Shown here: positions 1 through 11,760 of the stretch, one piece after another | Numbering within the stretch: position 1 is the first letter of the stretch | How the letters are laid out: each line of letters begins with the position of its first letter | Assembly (NCBI GenBank): GCA_022410635.1 | Contig: JAJVDF010000028.1 | Span: 3,331,068 to 3,395,067, forward strand | DNA from: Tretioscincus oriximinensis | Lineage: Eukaryota > Chordata > Lepidosauria > Squamata > Gymnophthalmidae | Reading direction: 5' to 3' | DNA length: 64,000 bases | Notes under the pieces: generated by a model | Database searches by the model: none | What the model was told of the DNA's origin: nothing | What the model saw: only the letters and a program-made list of their open reading frames with translations | Program-made: the position numbers and the translations under genes

Positions 1-167
1 AAACATTCTGGAGAGCACTGTCCTATTAAACAGAGAATCAAGCACATTTCAACACTTGGTCAGATTTGTTTGGACTGTTTGTTAGTTTGCTGTTCAGTTG
101 TTCATTTGTGTCCAATTCTTTGTGATCCCATATATAATGAATGTCAGGCCCTGAAGTCTACCCAAGA

Positions 168-640
168 ATGCTTTTTAATAATAATTTTTTATATCCTATT
201 TTATACCCAAAGGTCTCAGGGCAGTTAACAATAAAAATAAGAGTACAAAATTAGCATTTTAAAACAGTGCTTGAAAGTGGGGAAAGCTATTTCTTCAACC
301 AAAGGCTAGGTTAAAGAGGTGTGTCAAGGGAAAGATAATTCCATTGTCTACAGACTAACCCTTCCCTTCCATCGCTGCTGAGAGAGATNGTGCAATCAGG
401 AGGGTCTTCTCAGATTTTAAGGTATAGGCAGACCTTATAAGTTAAAGTTAACACGATGAACTGGGCTTGGTAGCAAATTGGCAGCCAGTGCAACGCATTC
501 AAAATCATCATGATATTGTATGCCAGTTCTTCTGGCTAGCTGTCCACCTGCTGCATTCTGCACTAGCTGCCGCTTCTGAACTATTTTCAAGGACAACACC
601 AAATAGGATGCATTACAATAGTACAAATTAGAAATTACCA
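168..640 (-). mobile_element. L2-like LINE, 3' part (C-terminal RT region plus 3' UTR)
   Basis: Read on the minus strand, positions 626-440 encode a stretch with the hallmark YCNA...LVQNAA of the region after the reverse transcriptase palm in L2-clade LINEs. It is followed by the L2-like 3' UTR, whose conserved end (CCTGAGACCTTTGGGTATA on the minus strand) lies at about 205-225 and runs into an AT-rich tail near 168. The same 3' UTR recurs at 2.5, 8.2, 11.6, 13.3, 20.0 and 40.2 kb. The copy is 5'-truncated and decayed. The clade name rests on protein motifs read by eye, so L2-like is safer than a subfamily name. Confidence 0.75.
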
Positions 641-784
641 GAACATGGATTATTGTTGCCAGTACTGGTCAGCACTATTGCTTCCATGGCACAATTTATT
701 CATGTTGATTTATTGATCTTCAATTAATACATTATCTTAAACTATATTATGATACAGTAGTTGTGAAGCTTTATCGCTATCAAA

Positions 785-974
785 ATTGGGATGGAGCAAC
801 AGGCAGGACTCCTGAAATACCATTTGCAGGGAGTCATGAACAGGTGTATATTTTGCTTTCCTCTGTTTTGACTGCCCAGGTACATCTGGTGGGCCTCTGT
901 GTGAGACAGAATGCTGGACTTGATGGGCTGTGACCTGAACCAGTATGGCTCTTCTTATGTTCTTATGTTCTTAA
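785..974 (+). mobile_element. CR1 LINE, 3' end
   Basis: Truncated CR1 3' UTR in plus orientation. It contains the segment GATGGAGCAACAGGCAGGA and then the 'AGAATGCTGGACTTGATGGG' block, and ends at 974 in a short run of the octamer-like unit TTATGTTC. The same sequence appears reverse-complemented at 46.9, 52.0 and 53.1 kb. CR1 elements typically end in 8-bp repeats and are usually 5'-truncated, as here. Confidence 0.9.
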
Positions 975-1158
975 AATATCATAGCGTGGTGGAAAAGAGA
1001 ATAGAATTTTTTCTGGTGTTAACTCAGAAATGCACTAAGATTTTTTTTCCTTCCTGCTCTCAGATTCTTAGAAAACATTGTAATCAATATTGAACTTTAT
1101 AAGTATTGAAAGTTGTCTGACATTGCAAACATCCTTGAAAAAGATACATGGCTATGTA

Positions 1159-1380
1159 CAATACCAGTCAAACATCTGGACACACTTTTTTCATGCAAGG
1201 CATCAGTACTGTGCAGAAATACTTGGAAGAATCTAAAATATACTCTGGTTTGTTCAACTTTTTTTTGTTCTTAATTCCATACATGTTCTTTAAATTTTTG
1301 ATGTCTTCAGATTGAACCTACGATGTGGAAAAGTAAAATGCTTACGTGAAAAGTTGTGTACAAACTTTTGATTAGTACTG
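1159..1380. mobile_element. Tc1-like DNA transposon deletion derivative
   Basis: The ends are inverted copies of a Tc1-type terminal repeat: the left end reads CAATACCAGTCAAACATCTG and the right end, reverse-complemented, reads CAGTACTAATCAAAAGTTTG. The left end is preceded by TA (1157-1158); the right flank is CA, which fits a mutated TA target duplication. The interior (about 170 bp) has no transposase frame. This end sequence is widespread in vertebrate Tc1 elements (family knowledge), so this is a non-autonomous or internally deleted relic. Confidence 0.75.
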
Positions 1381-1633
1381 CAGGTAAAATAAAATCACAG
1401 TGTGNATGTCTTCTAAAGAGTGGCCACGTTCCTGTTCAGTGACCTCAACTTCCCCTTNATAAAGGATGTATAAATGATGTAATAGAGAAGAGAACTAGCA
1501 TTCTGGAAGGAAATGTGGGATTTAAAAGTGCAATTAAATGACTCTTTAAAGAAAGATTATGACTTTCTAAGGTCAATCAGGTGAATTTCAAGGCTTTCAC
1601 ATGGTTTGCATTGTAGCAATGGGAACTGCCTAA

Positions 1634-1881
1634 GGTCCTTTCTGCACTGGACCCTATTCTGGATTAAATCCTGGAATAAGGACTTGCTATTTGCACGCTG
1701 ATGTAGACTATGGTAATTCCTGTCCATTCTCAACTATTGTCTTCACTAGTATCTGAGTAGCAGGTATCTATTCCTGGATGTAATCTGGAATAAAATCCAG
1801 GCAGAAAAGCTAATAGTCTGCAGTAGTATGTGGATAACAGGCCCTTATTCCGAAATGCTGTATCACAGTGCAGAAAGGACC
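1634..1881. mobile_element. Foldback MITE, family A, copy 1
   Basis: Terminal inverted repeats GGTCCTTTCTGCACTG at 1634 and its complement ending at 1881 bound a 248-bp non-coding element. Both halves carry matching sub-motifs (TTATTCC, GTAGACTATGG) in inverted order, so the element is a degenerate foldback. Related copies lie at 33.5, 45.6 and 62.4 kb. TIR plus no coding capacity indicates a MITE; superfamily (hAT-like or Harbinger-like) is not resolved because no clear target duplication is seen. Confidence 0.7.
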
Positions 1882-1917
1882 CTATTTTCCAAGCCTTAGA
1901 CTAACATTCTAAGCAAC

Positions 1918-1984
1918 TTTCACTAAGCAACTGCCAACCACTTTTCTCAAGTTAGTCTCAAAGTGCTGCTAGCCCCTTTGCTGG
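1918..1984 (-). mobile_element. Foldback retroposon family F, partial copy (single arm)
   Basis: About 67 bp matching one arm of the elements at 26.8 and 48.8 kb (CCACTTTTCTCAAGTTAGTC and the following AAGTGCTGCTAGC block). A 14-bp direct repeat, ACATTCTAAGCAAC, lies at 1904-1917 and 1985-1998, like a target-site duplication, though part of the right copy resembles the element's own end. It carries no coding sequence. Strand is assigned relative to the arm opening with AGCCGTGTTAGTCT. Confidence 0.55.
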
Positions 1985-2544
1985 ACATTCTAAGCAACAT
2001 ATTTCATATTGTTACGTGTTCCTCTTATAGAAAGTAAAAACAGTTTTCACTTTTCTAATCACTACTAAATCCTGAGAACAGTTTATAGCCTTTGGAAACA
2101 ACCGTGTTTTCATGAGTTCTTTTATCACCATGACTCCCCACCAATGTAGCCATAAAATTTGACAATGCAAGTTAAAATTTCCAATTTCATTAACAATATC
2201 ATAAACATTAAAATGTTAATTCAGGCTTTATTGAAATATTTTTAATTTATATTACAAGACATCCAAATGGCTATTGGTTTGAACTGCATTACATTTATGT
2301 CCTGTATCTCATTTAAACTTCATTATTTTTTTCACAATGCAGTCATTTCTCCTTTTATATTTGCCTCCTTCTTTCAGATTATGCCTGTGCTCGATCTGCA
2401 GAGAAATGCATATTATCANGTTTATATGGTGTCAAATACAGTCATACCCTAGTGCAGAAATAGACTTCCAGACTTGAGGGTATTTCTGCATTTACTCCAT
2501 CAAATCCAGAGCAGCCAATACAGATGAAACAATCTGTCTGAAAA

Positions 2545-2889
2545 CTGCCTATCAGCCTTCCTGTGCCTTAAAAACTGCAGGGGAGGCTCTCCTGATTGTA
2601 CCACCTCCCTCAGTGGCTGAGAGGGTGGGAGCTCAGAATAGGGTCTTCTCTGTGGCAGTCCCTTGGCTATGTAATAGTATCTCCCTCTAGGTGTGTCGAT
2701 TACATCTCTATGCACATTCAGAAAATACTTGAAGATGCATCTCTTTGGCCTGCCTTTGGCTGAGAAAACTGCTGACCTTCCCTACTTTTAGATGCAGCTG
2801 TTTTTAATATTCCAACTGTGTTTTTACTGTAAACNGCCCTGAGACCTTCGAGTATAGGGCAGTATAGAAATGTAAATAAATAAATAAAA
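2545..2889 (+). mobile_element. L2-like LINE, 3' end
   Basis: Plus-strand match to the copy at 40.2 kb. It retains traces of the last coding segment (GCAGGGGAGGCTCTCCTGAT, then AGAGGGTGGGAGCTCAGAATA) and the 3' UTR with CCTGAGACCTTCGAGTATAG. It ends in (AAATA)n at 2889. Stops and indels break the frame, so it is a dead 5'-truncated copy. Confidence 0.8.
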
Positions 2890-3430
2890 GTANGATGCCC
2901 TGAGATNAGATTGAACACTCTCATCTACATGCTCCCGGCTTCAGATCTCCTGGGGGACCCTTTTCAACAGCACAGTAAGGTACATTACTGAAATGCATCC
3001 CTTGTATTAAACTGAATCTATGGTGATCCATCAGTGATCTGAACCTAAGCCCTTCANCCTATACTTTTTCTTGTACAGTGTACTGATCATGAGCGGGTCC
3101 TCTAATAATCTTAAATCTTTTTGAAGATAAGCCCCTAGATCTTTTTACCATAATGCAAATCACAGGTAAGGGCAGAAAGTCCTGAAGTTTTGATACCTTT
3201 AAACTAGGAATGACACTCAAAACTAGAATAAGNGTTTTGCAGNTTTAATAAATGGAAATAAGGACTGTTCCTTACCTGCAACTTATGAAACTTGCAACAT
3301 CTAGTAAAAAAAACCCCTCGCTTTCCCACATGCATTAAAGTTGAAAAATTCTTGTCCTATTGTTGCTGGGGCTTTTTTTGTAACCCTATCTATAGATACA
3401 AAGGAAAACTAGAAGANAAACTTCTACTGT

Positions 3431-3463
3431 CCTGATCCAGTATGGCTCTTCTTATGTTCTTAA
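3431..3463 (+). mobile_element. CR1 3' terminal scrap
   Basis: Thirty-three bases matching the last part of the CR1 3' UTR (CTGATCCAGTATGGCTCTTC followed by TTATGTTCTTA). It is too short to place in a subfamily, but the terminal octamer makes the identity fairly clear. Confidence 0.7.
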
Positions 3464-5804
3464 AAAAAACTTCTGTATTTAACATNTAACCAAGAAAAAT
3501 ATGAAGTACAACAGAACAAATGCCATAAACTGATCTGCTGGAAACAGCTGCAAATGTTGTGTTTTGGCATGAGAAGAAGAACAAATTAGTAAATTGTATC
3601 TTTATTAAACTTTTAGAAGTATCCACTTGCATTACCTGGTAAACTGCCAAGCAGGCAGGCATTTTTTCCTTCATACTTTGGCCTTCTAGACCCCAAAGAA
3701 TGTCATCTTCTCTGTAACATTTTAAATATCTCTCCTTGCATGCATTTCTAAGCATTTCTCTCTATCTTTTAGTAGTAGTTATAGTATGCCTGCAGTTTTG
3801 GATAACTAGCAGAACCTCTTCCATGAAAGAAAAATGGACAAACCTGTGGTGCCCCGGTGAGGTGCCCTGATTGTCCTTTTCAGNCTATGTCCCTACCTCA
3901 ATATCCACACACTGCTATTTTTAAGCAGGCTTTTGAGCGATTTTCTTCACCTGTGTGGCAGAAGCCTTGAGGTGCATTTGCATGATTAACATATTTTCTT
4001 CAACATGTTTAAAGAGTTTCTTGCCAAATTCAATAAAGATGCTGTTGCTTTGCAATTTTTAAAACATCTTTAGTAGAAACTTTGAAAACAGTGTTGTCTT
4101 CTCCTTTTAAGCAAGTGATTTCGGTACTCTGTAGTGTTTACCAGCAAAGATACAGTCGTTGTGTGCATACCTGCTCCTTTTCTAATGCCAAAACTTTAAA
4201 AAATTATAATTTCATTGATTTAACATTTTGTTTAGTTAAATTTATTCCTTTTTATTGATCTTTGGATGATTCAACTCTTTTTTCTGTGTAACTCCTAAAA
4301 GTTAACTCGAGTTATTTATTCCACCAACTATAGTGCTTTATTTATTGTGGAATAAGTAAGTGACGTCTGGATGCAGCTTTAGATTTTAAGATATGTGTAA
4401 ATTCTAGGAAATTTTGTTTTACTGACACGTAGTTATTAACATTTCTTCCTTTCCCCCTTCAAATTTCTAGTACATTCTTTCCTCAAAATCCCTTAGAGCA
4501 GACGCTGTATAGATTTTCTTTTTCCTTCCGTTTTCCATATATACATGTTTCCACCCATGGTACCTTTAAAAACGAATGAAAATAGTGGGGGAGAGGGAAT
4601 TCCCTCAAATTCAACACTTAATTAGCCAGCAGTCACTTCTGTGAAGAGGCAAATAGACTGTGCATCAAGGTTTTGTCTTCCTGGCAGTGAACCAAAAATA
4701 TTCGTTTCTCCATTTCTTTCCTGGTAGCTTCCCCAGGCAGATTCACCAAAGTCCTAACACTTTCTTCCTGCTGCTAATTCAACAGAAAGCCCTTTTGAAG
4801 GAAGTGACTGGCAAGCTAATTAAATGTTGAATTGGAAATGAATTTTCCAAGCAGGCTGCTCCCCTGAAGAAGATGACTAGATCTCAGCATGTGGATAAAT
4901 TCGGTATTTTAAAACAATACTTTTATTATTGCATTTGTGTACAGCATATCCGCTTGCATGTGCTTCCTGTGCTTTACTTGTGAGCACAGTTCACGTTTGA
5001 AATTTTTCAAAGACAGCTGAAATATTTAACCAGGCACCAAGGGCCACCTTGTCCTGTTTCTCGCTGCAACAAACCCCCAAAATGATNTACTACGCCCTGC
5101 TGATACTATGACTTTAAAGTTTAATAAGCATCCCTAAGTGTATTATTAGAATGACTAAACTCATGGGATTGTAGGAAGAACTCCCACAGTGCTGATCAAA
5201 GAGGAGAATTTTATTCTCAATGTTCACAAAGAAAACATAATTTCTCTTCTCCCTCCCTCCCCTCCTCCTTTTTCTCTCCCTCTGAATGCGGTAGATTGAT
5301 ATGTTAGTAGACAGACTATAATATTGAGTTTAAAAATCTCATAAAGTCTTAATGTACCATTATTGTCATATTAAATCATGTTATCAAACTTAGCACTTTG
5401 CTTGACCTAAAACAGTAATTTTACAATTCAGATATTAATTCATTTCCGTTTCTTTACANGGTATTCCTTAAAGTTCAATCTAAAGCTATCTAGAAGTTAA
5501 TAACTTCAAGGAAATGATTACATAAGCGGGCCATTGAAATGGTTACATTGTTTGTCACCCTTCTATTTTTGTCTTCAAGAACATGATACAATCAGCGTAC
5601 CGGTATAAGAAAGCTAAATTAAACTTGCCTAGAAAGCTTTGAAGAATGAGAACATCAGTAACATGTAGAACTGCAAATATATTGTAGCTGCAACTGGCTT
5701 TCCATTAGCTCTGAAATACTATTGCCCACTGTATTTTTGGAATGGTGCAAGATTTCTGAATAAAGTCTATGAAAGCCTTACCATCAATATGCAAGGTATT
5801 TTAA

Positions 5805-5807
<3 letters not shown>
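3464..5807. other. Unique AT-rich DNA, no gene seen
   Basis: I recognise no repeat and no credible exon here. The segment holds a polypyrimidine tract near 5245-5285. Around 4590-4880 the sequence looks less decayed than its surroundings and has several TTAATTAG/CTAATTAA homeodomain-type cores; this is a guess at conserved non-coding DNA and cannot be tested from one genome. Confidence 0.4.
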
Positions 5808-5850
<43 letters not shown>

Positions 5851-5865
5851 GTTATTGTTATTGTT

Positions 5866-5951
<86 letters not shown>

Positions 5952-6024
5952 ATTGTCGTCATCGTTATCATTATTATCATCATCATTATCATCATCATTA
6001 TCATCACCACCATCATCACCACAA
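5808..6024. repeat. Compound triplet microsatellite (TTA)n-(TTG)n-(ATC)n
   Basis: A run of TTA repeats grades into TTG repeats from about 5851, with single-base interruptions, and then into a TCA/TTA mixture up to 6024. Frames across it translate as homopolymers of Leu, Cys, Asn or Thr and are low-complexity artefacts, not genes. Confidence 0.95.
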
Positions 6025-6676
6025 GTATTATACAGTTCAAAAGGGTTCAAACCTAGAGACTCACCCATTATTCAGCTAAATATATCAGTTGAGGGTCACT
6101 AACAGTCTGGAATAAAATTTCTGTGCCCAGACTAACGTGGCTATTTCTTTGAAATCTAATATCATATTTTGTTATAACAAATTTCTATTGTGAAAGTTCT
6201 CTTATTTTTCCATGAGAGACCAATATGTGTTTAGGTGCTATCAATTAAACATTTATGAGGTGGTTGGGACTAGTAACGCCTGATGTCAAAGACTGCCAGT
6301 ACTTGTTTGGCAGTTGGCATGGGTTGGCAGTGAGCTTGACTCTAAGTAAATCTGGACCAAGGACTCAGGTTTGTTTATATTTACCAGAGAGTATATGTTT
6401 TCATTTGTCGTTCTCACTTCCTTCAGCCTATACTGCATGATGTAAGGCTCTTCCATTCCAACCTCCATTATATCAGTGTAATGGTTGGGACAACCTTGTG
6501 GCTGGTGGAGGAATCCCTGTCAGAGTTCCTCTTCTGGTTTTTTCAGTAAGTTCCTTGATGTTCCTTTCAGGATGTTTGGGGATTGGAGTGTCAGCATTTC
6601 CATCATTCACCCTATTCAGCAAGAGGATTCCCTCAAATGACTTTGTGAATACAACTAAAATGACACTTTCTCTAAG

Positions 6677-6795
6677 TAAGAATTGAGGAGCCAGGCTAAA
6701 TCAGACCACAGCCCATCCGGTCTAGCATTCTGTCCCATGTAGTAGCCCACCAATTGTACCAGAGCATTCTCAAATGGAAGCAACATCTGCCTACT
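6677..6795 (-). mobile_element. CR1 3' end fragment
   Basis: Minus-strand CR1 tail, beginning with a decayed TAAGAATTGAGGAGCCAGGC and continuing through CAGACCACAGCCCATCCGGT. It is more diverged than the copies at 46-56 kb, suggesting an older insertion. Confidence 0.65.
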
Positions 6796-8170
6796 TGAAG
6801 TCAGTTCTATAGATACTTTAAAACACAGATTTGGAAACTTCATTCAGAATAGTTTGGCACTTTCAGAATAAGCAGAAGAGAGTAAACCACGCCACATGGA
6901 GTACTTCAAAGTGCTACATGTCTCATCCAAGGAGATGTGCAGGGTGATGTTAAAATACATTGTACTTCAGCACCTGGTCCAGTGAATGACATACCCTAAC
7001 CTAATCCCAGTGAGAGGGGGAGGTCTTTGTTTACCTGTCTGGATGACTGTAGCACAATGTTCAAGCAAAAACAGGGAATGATTTCTAGGATTGAATCCAA
7101 TCAGGCAAGTGCAAAAATACCCACAGTGCATTGCCCATGATTAGGTACTTTCTCATTCTGAGGTCATTCTCATTGGTTTTCCTTGCCCTAGCAGCTTTTA
7201 TTAAACACATGGCATTGTGATAATATTCATTTTTGCTCATAAACCCCAACTGTATACATTCACCTGTGTATTGAATGAAGATGAAAAAAACAATAAAAAC
7301 TTGTAACTCAAGAAGAATAAATGATGCCCAAGCAACATAACATAACAAGAGCAATGGCAACACAGAAGGTAATTATTGAATTGAAAAGTATGCAATTGTA
7401 CATGTCATACAGAATACATTTATTTGTGGCAGCTACCTATGAAATTATGTCAAAGATCCTGCATTAAACCATTCTAATGCCATGTAGTGGAATGCACCAT
7501 GACAGTTTTGAGTGAATAGTTACAGTGAGAGGTGACATTTTTCCCAGATATAACACAAGGTACAGAATTCAAAGCCTTGACATGCTGTGGCCTTGAGTCA
7601 GAATAGCCTTGAAGTGTTGGCACTGCACAACATTTCTATGGTGTGCTGCTGTTTTTGCTTCTTTTCCAGATGCACTGCTTGAAAACTGGAAAAAGATGTT
7701 GAAAAACATTGAAAATATTGAGGATCTGCAGCTTTATATCTCTAGCTTGGCTATTTAACAGGAAGGAAAATGGAAGGCATTTAACAAGCATACTTTAGTG
7801 TATCAAGATGAAAACATTTTTAAAACAAACATAATTGTATAGGTTGCATTTGTGATGCACTTAAGTGTACCTGCAAAAATAAATTATTCTGTTCTTAGTT
7901 TGATGTGACTCCATCAGCTTTAACAAACTGCAGCGTTATTCTGTATTATAACAACATAGACATTTCCTTCATCAGACAGATCAACTTCCTAGCCCAGCGT
8001 ATAACAGAACAAAGCACATGTAAGAATACCTGGTGGCAGTGGCAATTTTAAGGATAAATGACCATAAGCACTAGTTGAATGACTGCTGACTATGAAAACA
8101 TGTGATACAACCACCCCCCTTAGTGGCCAGGGATCAACTGCTTGACACTTGCAGTCGCCAGTAAAGAGCA
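6796..8170. other. Unique DNA, no gene seen
   Basis: No repeat or coding region that I can support. Open frames of up to about 90 codons (for example around 7085-7363, minus strand) show no recognisable motif. Confidence 0.4.
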
Positions 8171-8255
8171 GGTTGAAGATGCACCACTTTAACTTGGCCA
8201 TTGGTTGAAGAAATGGGTTTTCCTTCCCCACTTTCAGGCACTGTTTTAAACAAGG
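8171..8255 (+). mobile_element. L2-like LINE 3' UTR fragment
   Basis: The stretch GGTTGAAGAAATGGGTTTTC...CACTGTTTTAAA matches the reverse complement of the 3' UTR at 250-320. The terminal CCTGAGACC block is missing; a short (GTAT)n run follows at about 8260. Confidence 0.55.
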
Positions 8256-10520
8256 GTGGTATGTATGTATGTAACAACCAACCAACAAACAATTAACCTC
8301 AGTCACTTTGGACTGGAGTGTTTGCACTGGCTAAGTGATAATTAAGTGTGGTGTCTACTTGCATATCTCAAGTATCCAAATGCCAATATTTAGCAGGATA
8401 TGTCCATATTTTGCTATTTTTGTCTGTATCTTTAGAGGAGGGAAACTATAACTTCCATGAATCTGAACTTCAGCCTTGTTTTTGCTCTACTTTTTAATAT
8501 CCCTAGTCTGCTTTCCAGTTTTGTGATCTGGTTATCCTCATGCCTGCTCCTAGCACTTTCTTATATCATGGCAAGAGGGTGAATGTTCTCACTTAGAACT
8601 TTTTTCTTGCAGGCTTTGTTTTGGGAAGTACAGGAAACAAGAGTTGACATAAAAAAGGAAGGTGAAGTGTAGCNTTAATGAATGTGAAAAAGAGGATTGT
8701 TACGTTAGTTTAAAAGTAGATGTATGGCCAAGCCCAAGAAATAACCATCCTGTTTTCCAGGGGGTGATTGCTAGGGTAAAATACTGTGGTTACTTTCTGT
8801 TTACTTGCTCACTGTACCACTTGTATGGCCAGCCAGCTCTGGGCTGTAAAAAGCATTGGTGTTTGTAACCTCTGCTAGTAGCCCAAGTGCAAGAAAAGAT
8901 CATTGATGAGTCAGACCACACGTCTGATTTTAAATGTTCTTCACCATATGCTCAGTACATCCTCAGATTCAGCATGCCACAGATCACAATTTGGATTCAG
9001 GTTTTGCTNTAGACTAAACCCCATTATTCTGGACCTGCCTCAGTAAAGANATGAAATAATGAGATATGTTCTGAAAAGAATTAAATTTAAACTCAGTTCA
9101 GGATGTTTACAAGAGGGAGGTATGTGATCAGGCTGATACATCCTCAGACCATTTAGTCTGAATAACACATGCTAATTGCTGATGCGTGACCAGGGCCATT
9201 GTGATCATCAGGGTGAGATATGGGTAATTGCTGCCTGGCAGCTCCAGCTATGTATCACCTTATCCCCCACACCTCGCTTCAATGGAATAAATACCCTATT
9301 CCTTTTTTCCTCCCACCACTATTTTATATATGTATTTTTCATTTTATAATGTGTATTTTATATTGCATTTATTGTACACATTTTCTGTTGTTGTTGCAAA
9401 TAATTTTGTAAGTAAATAGATACTGATGTTTGGATGGATAATGGGGAAAAATTCCAGTCATCAGCTGTTATTTTAAACCANGAACTGAACTAGCTGCAGG
9501 AGATTCAACCAATTAATTTTATTTAACACCATTTTCTGTTTTTCTTTCCATATCTTTAGTCTGCTTGACCTTATATTCCTTTTCTGATTATTCACAGCAA
9601 ATATCTGGAATTGGGTATGCTTAAAGGAAATAGAAGTTTTAAGACAAACCTTCACATTATTCCTCCTAAGCTTCTTAACTAAATCCTCCTTTCTCTTATA
9701 ATTTGCCTTATCTGTTCTTTACATTTTCCCAAGTAACTTCTGTTGTCAGCTTTCAAAATACACTGCAAATCTTACAAACTGCACTATGTTGCAATAATAA
9801 TAATTCCTTGGAGTATTTAGTAATTCTTGAATTGCTGTAGATTTTCATTTAGCTTGCTATGTCATATTAAAGCATTTCTATCCATTAATAATGAGGTCTG
9901 CTATTTTTTTAATGTGGTAGAGTCAACATGAAATAGTTCTGCCTTTACATAATTGGCTTTTGTTAATAATAAAAAAGCATGTTAGGGAATTGAGGGCAAA
10001 AAGCATCATTAAGAATTCTATCAGGCATTGCCTTCAGCCAACTGTTCAATCACCAGACTTTGTCAATGAAAGAAAACTTACTTCATGGACACCACTAACA
10101 TGTTGACATGTTGCTCCTTTCGCATGTTTCGCTCCATCCAGTGTGAACGGAACATTCCATAAGGGTGTGGCCTGTGCTATTTTGTAATAGTGTATAGAAG
10201 CCAGATCTTACCCTGTGATAGTGTACAGTGGGCAGGTCCTTTAGACTGCATTAATGATATGTTTTGAAACACACTGGCAGCCTTATTGTATTTGTTTCTG
10301 GTAAATATTAGATGCTCCCATGGTTTTCTCAGTTCCTTATTGGTTCACATTTCTGGTATGCTCCATTCAGAGAGGAAAGAGCATAATCCAGACTAGGAGC
10401 TCCTTGATCATTGATAGTCCCCAATATCAAGTGTTGTATCAGAGCAAACTGATCTAGATCTTGGAAGCATGGAGAAAGCACATCTCTGCTTTCCGGACCA
10501 CCCATGGGAAGATCTGTTCA
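8256..10520. other. Unique DNA, no gene seen
   Basis: No gene or clear repeat recognised. Composition is AT-rich with scattered n. Short open frames (8662-8868, 9220-9411) lack any family motif and are probably chance. Confidence 0.4.
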
Positions 10521-10690
10521 CTGGATCTAGGAGGTAGCCCATGCCTTTAACAGTGGGCGTAGTGCGTTTCGGATTCAGCAGCATCCGCCCACTCCCAAGT
10601 ACCTGAAGAGGAGGGGGCATGGGCGGATGCGGCTGAATCCGAAACGCACCACACCCACTGTTAAAGGCATGACCTACCTCCTAGATCCAG
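10521..10690. repeat. Large inverted repeat, 71-bp arms
   Basis: Arms at 10521-10591 and 10620-10690 match at 66 of 71 positions with a 28-base spacer. They begin and end with CTGGATCTAGGAGGTAG and its complement. The arms are GC-richer than the surroundings and contain CpG in GTGCGTTTCGGATTCAG. Weaker complementarity may extend outward (TGTTC on both sides). There is no coding content; it could be a foldback transposon or a local inverted duplication. Confidence 0.85.
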
Positions 10691-11460
10691 GAACACCACC
10701 CCACAGGTAAGTGTGACATTGGGGTGTTCCTTTTTCACAGTGCTTCTAGCTCTTCAGAGACCCAAGAGACTGGCCTCAAAATGTTGTGAGCTTTCGGTTA
10801 GTACAGGGACGGACCGGATCCACTTTATCTTACAGATAATGCTGTTCCAGGCCACATTGTACTGTGATCTGGACCAGCAGACTTCTCTTGTACAGATTTT
10901 GCATGCCCATTGCAGAAAGCAAAGCTGAAAGATTCTTCTCCAAGTTAACAAGATAATGTGAAATAATTATTCAGATCAAATTCTCTTTAGAGAATTGCAT
11001 ACCTATTAACTTTTCAGAAGCAAATTATAGAAGCAATGAGTCAATGCACTGCACACAGCACAACCTACAGTACCTTTTTGCTCATTTCTCAATATTTTCC
11101 AAGCTCCAGCATATAGCCTTGTTGTCTTTTTGGATCTATTTCAATCTTGAATAAACCTTGAATTGGATANTCCATTTCAGAGTCACATGTTTCTTTGGTC
11201 TGAGCATGGCTTTGGACTTTTGATAGGATAAAAATATTTTTATAATGTTTCTTCTTTACCAGACCATGGAAACAGCTGTGAAGAAACGTATAGAAAACAC
11301 ACATTTAATTTTTTAAAAGTCTTTAATGGTTCCTTTTCTATTCTTTTNAAAAAAATAGCAAATCATGAATTGATTCTTTTAAGTTCACTATTTATTTCCC
11401 CCTCCCAGTTCTCCAGTTGCACCCAATGATACAAAGAATGCAAACAATACCAAGTAAGGG

Positions 11461-11622
11461 CTAGGGCCCCTACCCATAAACACTACTGTGAGAAAATAAG
11501 GTCCAGGAGACCTACCAGCAGATGATGTAACGACAATAAGACCAGGGCCCCTGCCCATAAGCATTATTGTAAAAACATCATGATCAGGAACACTATCAAT
11601 AGATGATGTTGTAAAAAATTAT
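11461..11622. repeat. Diverged tandem duplication, about 81-bp period
   Basis: Unit 1 (11461-11541) and unit 2 (11542-11622) share, in order, AGGGCCCCT-CCCATAA, CA-TA-TGT, GGTCCAGGA/GATCAGGAA and AGATGATGT. Substantial divergence indicates an old duplication. Confidence 0.65.
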
Positions 11623-11625
11623 TTT

Positions 11626-11760
11626 ATTTATTTACCTACATTTTTATTCCTCCCTATACCCAAAGGTCTCAGAGCAGATCGCAATAAAACCATAGAACAG
11701 ATTAAAATAGATCATATAAGAGAACATATTAGAGCCAGGCCAGAAACCAATCAAAAGCAT
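11626..11760 (-). mobile_element. L2-like LINE 3' end
   Basis: Minus-strand copy of the L2-like tail: an AT-rich (TTTA)n start, then CCCAAAGGTCTCAGAGCAG and an AATAAAA block as in the copies at 0.2 and 20.0 kb. The downstream boundary is indistinct. Confidence 0.7.

Noticed and set aside
5784..6102. Open frames encoding poly-Leu, poly-Cys, poly-Asn and poly-Thr
   Set aside because: They are translations of the compound triplet microsatellite, open on both strands at once.
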